From Thermoplasmata archaeon (GTDB lineage Archaea; Thermoplasmatota; Thermoplasmata; Lutacidiplasmatales; UBA184), in NCBI GenBank assembly GCA_027315165.1, contig DAHUYN010000008.1, forward strand, positions 27,534 through 91,533: a stretch of 64,000 nucleotides of DNA. The letters run 5' to 3'. The position numbers and the translations under genes were made by a program. Below, piece after piece: positions 27,829 through 34,852 of this stretch. A model generated the notes under the pieces. The model was given only the letters and a program-made list of their open reading frames with translations. It searched no databases and was not told the origin of the DNA. Position 1 is the first letter of the stretch; the number at the start of each line of letters is the position of its first letter.

Positions 27829-27912
27829 GCCGAACGACGCGCCCCAACGGCCCGACCATCTTAAAGAACCTCACCGACAGAGACGGCCCGCTGCGCCGGC
27901 CGAGCGGCCCGG

Positions 27913-28239
27913 CTACGCCCGGGAGAGCCAGCTGGCGAGCGGTCGAAGGCTCTCCCAGAGCTGCCGGCCCTTCGGCGTGAGCGTGTAGGCCAGCACCGGC
28001 GGTCTCGGCTCCGGGGCCGTCACGCGACGCACGAGGCGGGAGCGCTCGAGCGCCCTCAGCGTCGACGTCAGCGTCGCCGGGCTCACGCCGTGGAGGCAAC
28101 GCTGGATCGGCCCGAACCGCAGCGTGCCGTAGCGGCCGAGGAGCGACACGACGCAGACGGCCCACTTCTTGCCGACGACATCGATGAGCCCGATCGGGGG
28201 GCACGGGCACTCGAGCGCCTCGGGGCAGCAGACGGCCAC
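27913..28239 (-). CDS. HxlR-type winged-helix regulator with N-terminal cysteine cluster
   Basis: 108 residues. The HxlR/DUF24 core is clear: IGLIDVVGKKWAVCVVSLLG (entry helix), FGPIQRCLHGVSPATLTSTL (recognition helix) and the wing VLAYTLTPKGRQLWESLRPL. Cysteines sit at positions 4, 5, 11 and 13, plus two in the core. HxlR proteins often sense electrophiles or oxidants through an N-terminal Cys. Here the extra thiols and the divergent arsenic operon suggest As(III) or thiol-stress sensing (inference). GTG 28239 lies about 25 bp from the shared A/T box at 28261-28266, so the mRNA is probably leaderless. Confidence 0.85.
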   Translation of the reverse strand: MAVCCPEALECPCPPIGLIDVVGKKWAVCVVSLLGRYGTLRFGPIQRCLHGVSPATLTSTLRALERSRLVRRVTAPEPRPPVLAYTLTPKGRQLWESLRPLASWLSRA

Positions 28240-28256
28240 TACGCGCGCACGTAGCG

Positions 28257-28268
28257 GGGGTTTATGAC
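28257..28268. promoter_or_regulatory. Bidirectional TATA element of the arsenic locus
   Basis: gggggtttatgacc contains TTTATG on the plus strand, about 34 bp before the Cys-rich peptide ATG at 28298. On the minus strand it reads CATAAACC, about 25 bp before the HxlR GTG at 28239. One A/T island in GC-rich DNA apparently serves both divergent units. Confidence 0.55.
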
Positions 28269-28287
28269 CACTTCAGGTATTGAAGTG
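28269..28287. promoter_or_regulatory. Perfect inverted repeat, candidate operator of the HxlR regulator
   Basis: Arms CACTTCA (28269-28275) and TGAAGTG (28281-28287) are exact reverse complements around a 5-bp spacer ggtat. The element lies between the plus-strand TATA box and the predicted start of the arsenic operon transcript, and immediately upstream of the minus-strand TATA, so a dimer bound here could repress both. Size and symmetry suit a homodimeric winged-helix protein. Confidence 0.6.
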
Positions 28288-28297
28288 CCGAGGGACC

Positions 28298-28384
28298 ATG
28301 ACCGACTGCTGCGCGAAGCCGTGCTGCGAAGCCCCCGCGTGCGAACCTGGCTGCTGCCCCGACTGCCCCAAGGACTGCTGTTGA
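28298..28384 (+). CDS. 28-residue metallothionein-like Cys-rich peptide
   Basis: A short ORF with ten cysteines in 28 residues, at positions 4, 5, 9, 10, 15, 19, 20, 23, 27 and 28. It has four CC pairs and Pro, Asp, Glu, Ala, Lys and Gly between them, with no aromatic or large aliphatic residue. It begins MTDCCAKPCC and ends PDCPKDCC. The stop TGA overlaps the TTG start of the ArsC-like gene (TTGA at 28381-28384), the same coupling used at the next junction. The ATG follows the operator and is about 34 bp from the TATA box. Composition predicts soft-metal or As(III) binding, as in metallothioneins. Too short for routine gene callers. It is a prediction; no homologue is known to me. Confidence 0.7.
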   Translation: MTDCCAKPCCEAPACEPGCCPDCPKDCC

Positions 28385-28827
28385 GGGGTGGGGGGACCGT
28401 ACTCTTCGTCTGCGTCGAGAACGCCTGCCGCTCCCTGATGGCGGAGGCCCTGTTCAACGCCCGGGCGCCGCCGGCGTGGAGGGCCCGTAGCGCCGGCACC
28501 GAGCCCGCCCCGGGACCGAACCCGAGGACGGGGCCGATGCTCGAGGAGCTCGGCGTCGCGCTCCCGGACCACCCGCCGCAGGCGATGACGGCGGAGCTCC
28601 TCGGCGAGGCGCAGGTCGTCGTCACGATGGGCTGCCTCGACTCGGACCGGTGCCCGGCGGTCCTCCTCGAGCGACGACCGCGCGACTGGGAGCTGCCCGA
28701 TCCGGCGCGTCTCGACGACGCGGGGTTCCGCGCCGTCCGGGATGAGATCGCCCGGCGCGTGGCCGAGCTCCTCCGAGAGGTCGCCGGACCCCGGACGAGC
28801 TCGGGCGCGCCCGGAGCCCCCGTTTGA
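28381..28827 (+). CDS. arsC: ArsC-like arsenate reductase / low-molecular-weight phosphatase family
   Basis: 148 residues from TTG 28381. The phosphate-binding loop is VLFVCVENACRSLMAEALFN (C-x5-R-S), followed by RSAGTEPA and the general-acid region LPDPARLDDAGFRAVRDEI. A second Cys pair, MGCLDSDRC, corresponds in position to the redox-relay cysteines of thioredoxin-coupled ArsC. Reduces arsenate to arsenite for export by the ACR3 encoded next. The frame is open upstream to 28264 but that part overlaps the Cys-rich peptide and operator in another frame. Both ends are NTGA overlaps. Confidence 0.85.
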   Translation: MRGGGTVLFVCVENACRSLMAEALFNARAPPAWRARSAGTEPAPGPNPRTGPMLEELGVALPDHPPQAMTAELLGEAQVVVTMGCLDSDRCPAVLLERRPRDWELPDPARLDDAGFRAVRDEIARRVAELLREVAGPRTSSGAPGAPV

Positions 28828-29969
28828 GCGGCGGCCCGGGGTCGGCGTCCGGCCCGGCGCTCGGGCCGGGCGCGCCCGGCCGCCGCCTCGGACTGCTCGA
28901 CAAGTACCTCACGGTCTGGATCCTCGCCGCGATGGCCGGCGGCGTCGGGCTCGGGTCGCTCGACCCCGGTCTCTCCTCGGGCCTCGCCCGGCTCTCGGTC
29001 GGGACGACGAACCTCCCGATCGCGGCCGGTCTCATCGTGATGATGTACCCGCCGCTGGCCCGGGTCCGCTACGGGCAGGTCGGTCGGCTCCTCCTCGACC
29101 GCCGCCTCCTCGGCCTCTCGCTGCTCCAGAACTGGGTCGTGGGCCCGGTCCTGATGTTCGCGCTCGCGCTCGTCTTCCTCCGCGGCGAGCCGGCGCTGCT
29201 GGCGGGCGTGGTCCTCATCGGGCTCGCCCGGTGCATCGCGATGGTGATCGTCTGGAACGACCTCGCCTGCGGCGACCGCGAGTACGCCGCGGGCCTTGTC
29301 GCGCTGAACTCGGTCTTCCAGGTGCTGTTCTTCTCGACGTACGCCTACGTGTTCCTCACGGTCCTCCCCCCGAGGCTCGGCCTCGCCGGGCTCGCCGTTT
29401 CCGTCTCCCCGGCGGACGTGGCGCTCAGCGTCGCCGTCTACCTCGGCATCCCGTTCCTCCTCGGCTTCCTCACGAGCACGCTCCTTCGACGCTCGCGCGG
29501 CTCGGAGTGGTACGACACGAGGTTCTCCCCGCGGGTGGCGCCGCTCGCGCTCGCCGCGCTCCTGTTCACGATCGTCGTGATGTTCTCCCTCCGCGGCGGG
29601 GCGTTCCTTCGGCTGCCGCTCCAGGTCGTCGAGGTCGCGCTCCCGCTCGTCGTCTACTTCCTCCTGATGTTCCTCGTCTCCCTCCTGCTGGCCCGCGCGG
29701 CCGGCGCGGGCTACGAGCGCGCGACGACGCTCTCGTTCACGGCGGCGAGCAACAACTTCGAGCTCGCCATCGCCGTCGCGGTCGGCGTGTTCGGCCTCGG
29801 CTCCGGCGAGGCGTTCGCCGCGGCGATCGGCCCGCTCGTCGAGGTGCCGGTGCTGCTCTCGCTCGTCCACGTGGCGCTCTGGCTCCGGCCGCGGCTCTTC
29901 CGAGCCTCCGCGATCGGTGAGGCACCCGTGGGACCGGCGTCGCCGGGGACGTCGCTCCGTCATCGATGA
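28824..29969 (+). CDS. acr3: ACR3-type arsenite efflux permease
   Basis: 381 residues, ten predicted helices. ACR3 hallmarks: KYLTVWILAAMAGGVGLG at the N terminus, NWVVGPVLMFALALVFL, GLARCIAMVIVWNDLACGD (helix-4 cysteine required for arsenite transport) and TAASNNFELAIAVAVGVFG with the conserved Asn-Asn-Phe-Glu. Exports As(OH)3/arsenite by proton antiport. TTG start within the arsC stop (TTGA). Its TGA overlaps an ATG at 29966 (ATGA) that should open the methyltransferase gene. Confidence 0.93.
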   Translation: MSGGPGSASGPALGPGAPGRRLGLLDKYLTVWILAAMAGGVGLGSLDPGLSSGLARLSVGTTNLPIAAGLIVMMYPPLARVRYGQVGRLLLDRRLLGLSLLQNWVVGPVLMFALALVFLRGEPALLAGVVLIGLARCIAMVIVWNDLACGDREYAAGLVALNSVFQVLFFSTYAYVFLTVLPPRLGLAGLAVSVSPADVALSVAVYLGIPFLLGFLTSTLLRRSRGSEWYDTRFSPRVAPLALAALLFTIVVMFSLRGGAFLRLPLQVVEVALPLVVYFLLMFLVSLLLARAAGAGYERATTLSFTAASNNFELAIAVAVGVFGLGSGEAFAAAIGPLVEVPVLLSLVHVALWLRPRLFRASAIGEAPVGPASPGTSLRHR

Positions 29970-30839
29970 TCGGGGCCGGCACGGCCCCCCGAGGGGGTCG
30001 GGAGGACGCGAGCGTGGGAACGGCTGGCGGCGTCGTACGACGCCAAGCCGGGCGACACGGGAGACCTCTGGCACGGCTCCCTCATCGACCCGGGGCTCCT
30101 CGACGTCCTCGGGGAGGTGCGGCGCCTCGAGCTCCTCGACCTCGCGTGCGGCAACAGCTCCCTCAGCCGTCGGTTCGCTCGAGAGAGCGCGCGGGTTTCC
30201 GCCGTCGACGCGTCGGCACCGGTCGTCCGCCTCGCCCGCGCCCGGGAGCCGAAGGAGCCGCTCGGGATCCGCTCTCTCGTCGGCGACGCGCGCCGGCTCG
30301 ACCGGCTCGAGAGCGGGGGGTTCGACGTCGTCGTGAGCGACACGGCCCTGAGGGACATCCGCGACGCCGACCGCGCGGTCGGCGAGGTCGGGCGGGGGCT
30401 CCGGCCGTCCGGCCGGTTCGTCTTCTCGATCTGCCACCCGTGCTTTGACGTGAGGTCAAGGAGCGCCGGGGAGATCGAGTACCGCGCCTTCACGACCGTC
30501 GTCTCGCGCAAGGTCCGGCGCTACCGGGAGCCCTACGAGGAGCCGGCTTCGTGCAAGGTCGGCGACGGGGCGTTCCAGGAGTCCCCGGGCTTTCCCCGGC
30601 CCCTCTCGTGGTACGTCACCGCCCTCGGCGACGCCGGGCTCGTCGTCGAGCGGTTCGAGGCGCCGGCGCCGCGGCCCGAGAGGTTCGACGGCCGTCCCCA
30701 GGCGCCGTTCGTCGCCGAGGTGCCGCTCCACCGGGTCCTCGGGGGCCGTCGGCTCGCGGACGGAGCGGGCGGTCGCGCCGTCAGCGGCCGCGGCGCCCCG
30801 GGGCGCGCACGACGAGCACGGGACACGGCGCGTCGGTGA
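29966..30839 (+). CDS. SAM-dependent methyltransferase with apparent frameshift near its start
   Basis: Rossmann methyltransferase: WERLAASYDAK at the N terminus, motif I LLDLACGNSSLSRRFA, GDARRLDRL, VVVSDTALRDIRDADRAV and FVFSICHPCFD. The domain starts at about 30012 in the frame of ACR3, where no ATG, GTG or TTG occurs between the ACR3 stop and 30117; a start at 30117 would drop the conserved N-terminal helix. The operon pattern points to ATG 29966 (ATGA overlap), one frame away. One surplus base in the C6/G5 runs at 29985-29997, or programmed slippage, would join them. The 3' end overlaps the convergent UspA gene by 59 bp. The substrate is unknown, possibly related to arsenic by location only. 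Confidence 0.7.
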
Positions 30840-31242
30840 CGAGGCGGCTCGAGACGCTTCCGAGGAGGAGGCGGCCGCCGCGCGAGAGCCCTCGGGTCCC
30901 GACGACCGCGAGGTCGGCCCGCTGCTCCTCGAGATAGGCCAAGATCGCGGTGAGGGCCTCGCCGTAGCGGAGGGCGACCTGCGCCTCGGCGGCGCCCCGG
31001 CGGTGCGCCTCCTCGCGGGCCTCCTGGAGGAGCGCCGAGAGGCTCCGTCCGTCCTCCGGTCTCGGGACCATCGACTCGAGCTCGGGGTCGCGCCCGCGCG
31101 AGCCCTCGGGCAGGACGTGGAGGAGCGTGAGGCTCGCTCGGAGTCGCCCCGCGAGCTCAACGCCGGTCTCGGTGGCGCGCCGGCCGGCCGGGGAGCCGTC
31201 GACGCACGCGACGATCCGGGCGAACACGACCGCCCGGTCCAT
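30781..31242 (-). CDS. Universal stress protein (UspA family)
   Basis: 153 residues. Opens with FARIVACVDGSPAGRRATE and closes with the ATP-binding signature GTRGLSRGGRLLLGSVSSRL followed by CPVLVV (G-x2-G-x9-G-S/T). It is thus the ATP-binding subtype. Stress-related adenine-nucleotide sensor of undefined target. Monocistronic, convergent with the arsenic-operon methyltransferase. Confidence 0.9.
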   Translation of the reverse strand: MDRAVVFARIVACVDGSPAGRRATETGVELAGRLRASLTLLHVLPEGSRGRDPELESMVPRPEDGRSLSALLQEAREEAHRRGAAEAQVALRYGEALTAILAYLEEQRADLAVVGTRGLSRGGRLLLGSVSSRLVTDAPCPVLVVRAPGRRGR

Positions 31243-31405
31243 CGGCCGTCCGCTCAAAGCCTCGCGCTTTCCGACGGCGAGCCCGAAAGACGGGGCGGGG
31301 CCGTGCGGACGGAGGCCCGGTGCTTCTCGACGGGCCGTGGCGGCGCGAGGCCCCCGGAGCGGGACGGGCCGACGCGGTAAAGACTCGGGACCGCTCCCGC
31401 GGACC

Positions 31406-32206
31406 GTGCGCCCCCCCCGCTCCTTCGACCGCGTCGCGGAGTCGTACGACGCGACACGGCGGCTCCCCGACGCGCTCGTCGACGCGGCGACCGAGGCGCT
31501 CACGACGGCGTTCCTCCGACGCCGGGTCCTCGAGGTCGGCGTCGGGACGGGCCGTTGGGCCCGGCCGCTGCAGGCCCGAGGGGTCGCGCTCACGGGGATC
31601 GACGTGAGCGCCCGGATGCTCGCCGTCGGCCGGGCCCAGGGACTCGACGACGTCGCGCGGGCCGACGTCCGCCGGCTTCCGTTCCGCGACGGCGCGTTCG
31701 GCGCGGCGCTCGCGAGCCATGTGCTCCACCTCGTCCCCGAGTGGCCGCGGGCCCTCGCAGAGGTCGCCCGCGTGACGCGGGGTCGCCTCTGGAGCGTCCT
31801 CGAGCACGGCACGGAGCGGCCGGACCTCACGGGCGAGTACCTCGCGCGCGTCGCCCGCCACGGCGGCCGCCGCGGGCCGGTGGGACTTCCCGAGCGCGAG
31901 CTGGGCGGGCGCCTCGCTCCCGACGACGTCCGAGCCGTCGGGGAGGCCTCCTGGACCGTCCCGGCGCGCGAGCGGCTCGCCCAGCTCGAGGCCCGCTGCT
32001 TCAGCCACACGTGGGAGCCGCCCGAGGCGCTCCACCGGGCCGTCGTCGAGGAGCTGCGCGCGCAGCACGGCGAGGGCGAGGTGACGGTCGCGCGGAGCCT
32101 CGAGCTCGCGGCGTGGGACACGAGGGCCCTCGCCGCCCTCGCCGCACGCGCGCTCGCGGAGGGCGTCGGCGCGCCGGAGCGTCCGCCGCGCCCGGGGTCC
32201 GCCTAG
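31406..32206 (+). CDS. Class I SAM-dependent methyltransferase
   Basis: 266 residues. FDRVAESYDATRRLPD opening, motif I VLEVGVGTGRWARPL, motif II GIDVSARMLAVGRAQG, RADVRRLPFRDGAFGAAL and SHVLHLVPEWPRALAEVARV: the UbiE/Methyltransf_11 layout. The target is small-molecule but undefined. GTG 31406 is chosen because gtaaag at 31377-31382 lies about 25 bp upstream (leaderless). The stop is shared with the convergent formate-tetrahydrofolate ligase in CTAG. Confidence 0.85.
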   Translation: MRPPRSFDRVAESYDATRRLPDALVDAATEALTTAFLRRRVLEVGVGTGRWARPLQARGVALTGIDVSARMLAVGRAQGLDDVARADVRRLPFRDGAFGAALASHVLHLVPEWPRALAEVARVTRGRLWSVLEHGTERPDLTGEYLARVARHGGRRGPVGLPERELGGRLAPDDVRAVGEASWTVPARERLAQLEARCFSHTWEPPEALHRAVVEELRAQHGEGEVTVARSLELAAWDTRALAALAARALAEGVGAPERPPRPGSA

Positions 32207-33837
32207 GGCGCGAGGCCGGTCACGCGCCCGTCGTCACCGAGGTCGATCGTCTCGGCGAGCGGGCGCGCGGGGAGCCCGGGCATCGTCTCGATCTCGCCGA
32301 GGTAGGCGACCGTGAACCCGGCCCCGGCGGCCCGCCAGAGACGGCGGACCGTGGGCGTGTAGCCGCTGGGCCGTCCGACACGGTGCGGGTCGTCGCTCAG
32401 CGAGAGCGGTGTCTTCGCGACGCAGACGGGGCCCGACGCCTCGCCGATCGCCTCGAGGTGCTCGAGCTCCTGCCGGGCCTCTTGAGAGAGCGCGACCCCG
32501 TCGGCGCCGTAGAGGCGGCGCGCGAGCGTCGTGAGGGCCTCCTCGAGGCGCGCGCCCTCGGGGTAGAGGGGACGGCCGTGGCGCCCCTCGGCCGTCGCGG
32601 CGACGACGAGCGCGGCGAGCTCGCGGGCGCCGGCCGCGCCGTCGGCGAAGGCCGTCGAGGCGGCCAGCGGCACGCCCTCTCGGTCGGCGAACCGTTCGAG
32701 GACCGCCGCCTCCTCGGGGGTGTCGCCAGGGAACCGGTTGAGGGCCAGGACCGGCGTGAGGTCGAGGGCGCGGACGTTCGCAAGATGCTGGGAGAGGTTC
32801 GCGAGACCCCGCTCGACGGCGGCGACGTCGGCGTGGTGCTCCGGGTCGGCGGCGCCACCCTGCCGCCGCAGGCCCCGGACGGTCACGATGACGACGGCCG
32901 CGTCGACGGAGTAGCCGGCCGACCGCGCCACGATGTCGACGAACTTCTCGGCCCCGAGCTCGGTCGAGAAGCCCGCCTCGACGACGGCGTAGTCGGCCGT
33001 CGCGAGGGCGAGGTCGATCGCGAGCCGGCTCGCCGTCCCATGGGCGATGTTCGCGAACGGGCCGCCGTGGACGAGCGCCGGCGTGCCGTCGGAGGTCTGC
33101 ACGAGGTTCGGCTCGACGGCCCGTCGCAGCAGTGTCGCCATCGCCCCGACGGCCGAGAGGTCGCGGGCCCGGAGCGGGATCCCTCCGGCCCGCACGCCGA
33201 GAAGGATGCGGCCGAGGCGCGCCTTGAGGTCCGGCACACCGGACGCGAGCGCGTGGATCGCCGTGACCTCGGAGGCCGCGGCGATGACGAAGCTGCTCTC
33301 TCGCGCGAGGTCGCGGCCTCCGCCGGTGACGCCGACGACGACCCGCCGGAGGGCCCGGTCCTCAAGGTCGAGGGTCCGCGGCCACACCAGGGAGCTCCGC
33401 TCGATCGCGAGGACGTTGCCGTAGTGGAGGTGGTTGTCGATCAGCGCGGCGAGCAGGTTGTGCGCGTTCGTGACGGCCTCGAGGTCGCCCGTGAACCCGA
33501 GGTTGATCTCCTGCGCGGGCTCGACGGTCGCGCGTCCGCCGCCGGCCGCGCCGCCCTTGAGGCCGAAGACCGGGCCGAGCGACGGCTGGCGCAGGCAGAC
33601 GACGGCCTTGTGGCCCAAGGCGCGGAGCGCCATCGCGAGGCCGATCGAGGTGACCGTCTTCCCCTCGCCGTGGCTCGTCGGCGTCATCGCGGTGACGAGG
33701 ACGAGGCGCCCGCGGCGCCCCGAAGCGGTCCTCGCGCGCACGGTCGCGAGCGGGACCTTCGCGACCTCGTCGCCGAGCCGACGGAGCTCCGCGCCGTCGA
33801 GGCCGAGCTCGCGACCCACCTCGTCGACCGCCCGCAT
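32203..33837 (-). CDS. fhs: Formate-tetrahydrofolate ligase
   Basis: 544 residues, close to the usual 555-560. P-loop variant TPTSHGEGKTVTSIGLAMAL; the formate/folate region LRQPSLGPVFGLKGGAAGGG; INLGFTGDLEAVTNAHNLLA; the C-terminal YLGEIETMPGLPARP (normally GD-I-TMPGLP). ATP-driven formylation of tetrahydrofolate to 10-formyl-THF. This gives a folate-based C1 route, uncommon in archaea but known in Thermoplasmata; with the MTHFR at 49.4 kb it suggests active folate C1 chemistry. Single gene; stop shared with the methyltransferase. Confidence 0.95.
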   Translation of the reverse strand: MRAVDEVGRELGLDGAELRRLGDEVAKVPLATVRARTASGRRGRLVLVTAMTPTSHGEGKTVTSIGLAMALRALGHKAVVCLRQPSLGPVFGLKGGAAGGGRATVEPAQEINLGFTGDLEAVTNAHNLLAALIDNHLHYGNVLAIERSSLVWPRTLDLEDRALRRVVVGVTGGGRDLARESSFVIAAASEVTAIHALASGVPDLKARLGRILLGVRAGGIPLRARDLSAVGAMATLLRRAVEPNLVQTSDGTPALVHGGPFANIAHGTASRLAIDLALATADYAVVEAGFSTELGAEKFVDIVARSAGYSVDAAVVIVTVRGLRRQGGAADPEHHADVAAVERGLANLSQHLANVRALDLTPVLALNRFPGDTPEEAAVLERFADREGVPLAASTAFADGAAGARELAALVVAATAEGRHGRPLYPEGARLEEALTTLARRLYGADGVALSQEARQELEHLEAIGEASGPVCVAKTPLSLSDDPHRVGRPSGYTPTVRRLWRAAGAGFTVAYLGEIETMPGLPARPLAETIDLGDDGRVTGLAP

Positions 33838-33938
33838 CGGCGGGCGCCAACCGCGACGCGGATAAGCGGTTGCCGGCCCGAGCGCGCGGGGCCTCGGGAG
33901 CCGAAAGGAATACCTCCGAGCCCCCGGTCCCCCCGACG

Positions 33939-34793
33939 ATGGCGGCGCCGGCCCCCCCCGTCGTGACGGGGGTCCTCTACGTCGACCCGCTCTCCGTGCT
34001 CACCTGGGGGCTCCAGCCCGCGCTAAGGAGGGTCCGGGAGGTCTACCGAGGGTCGGTGTCGCTCGAGCTCCGGCCGGGCGGCGCGTTCGAAGACCTGGCG
34101 CGGTTCCGTCGCGAGATGCGGCTCGAGGGTGCGGCCCTCGGCGAGTGGCTCGCTCGAGCCATCGCGCGGACGGGCAACCCGGTCGACCCCGAGTGCCTCG
34201 ACCGGGGGCGCGTCACCTCGAGCTACCCCGCCTGCCGCGCCGTGCTCGCGGCGCTCCACCTCGACGAGGGGCGGGGCGAGCGCTACCTGCGCCGCTTGCT
34301 GGAGTACCTGCTCATCCGCGGCGCGCCGGCCGACCCCGAGGTCCTCCGGCAGTGCGCCCGCGACGTCGGCCTCGACCCGGGACGGCTCACCGACGCCGCG
34401 GAGGCGCCCGAGACGGCCGAGGCGTTCACCCGGTACCGGGGCGAGATGGCGCGCGACCGGGCGACGTTCGAGGAGGTCGACTGGCGGTCGGCGACCGGCG
34501 GGCACGCGCGCGTCGTCGGCGAGTTCCGCGCCCGCCGGCACGAGGAGGCGATCGACCGGCTCGCGCCCGGCCTCCCCCAGCATCGGCCGGCCGGCGTCGC
34601 CGAGTACGTGGGCCGGTGGACCGACCTGGTCCCCGCGCGCGAGGTCGCCGAGGTCTTCGGGTGGAGCGACGCCGAGGCCGAGCACGAGCTCGAGCAGCTC
34701 TGGCGCCGCGGCGAGGTCGAGCGCTGGTCCTACGCCGGCGCGGCGTTCTGGACCGGCCCCCACCGGCCGGGCCGCCGCGGGCCGGGTCCCTAG
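33939..34793 (+). CDS. DsbA/FrnE-like thioredoxin-fold protein lacking the CxxC
   Basis: 284 residues. The N-terminal strand VLYVDPLSVLTWGLQPALRR aligns with the active-site strand of DsbA/FrnE/YjbH-type proteins (DPLCPWCWAFEPALRR), but the two cysteines are Ser and Thr. A helical insertion (60-160) and a C-terminal winged-helix-like part (VGRWTDLVPAREVAEVFGWS, then LEQLWRRGEVERWSY) follow. Without the CxxC it cannot be a thiol oxidoreductase; adapter or binding function, as for YjbH, is possible. An A/T box (aatacc, 33909-33914) precedes ATG 33939 by about 27 bp. Confidence 0.7.
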   Translation: MAAPAPPVVTGVLYVDPLSVLTWGLQPALRRVREVYRGSVSLELRPGGAFEDLARFRREMRLEGAALGEWLARAIARTGNPVDPECLDRGRVTSSYPACRAVLAALHLDEGRGERYLRRLLEYLLIRGAPADPEVLRQCARDVGLDPGRLTDAAEAPETAEAFTRYRGEMARDRATFEEVDWRSATGGHARVVGEFRARRHEEAIDRLAPGLPQHRPAGVAEYVGRWTDLVPAREVAEVFGWSDAEAEHELEQLWRRGEVERWSYAGAAFWTGPHRPGRRGPGP

Positions 34794-34852
34794 AGCCCGG
34801 GTGCGCTCCGGTCGTGCGCTAGCGTTCTACCCCCTCTCGCGCTCGCTCGCGC

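Noticed and set aside
28264..28380. Longer N-terminus for the ArsC-like protein
   Set aside because: It would cover the palindrome and run through the Cys-rich peptide in another frame; TTG 28381 gives an NTGA overlap and places the P-loop at the usual distance from the N-terminus.
29981..30000. ACR3-methyltransferase as a natural fusion by stop readthrough
   Set aside because: Both domains share a frame, but the ATGA overlap typical of this operon points to separate genes with a local frame error; readthrough kept only as an alternative.
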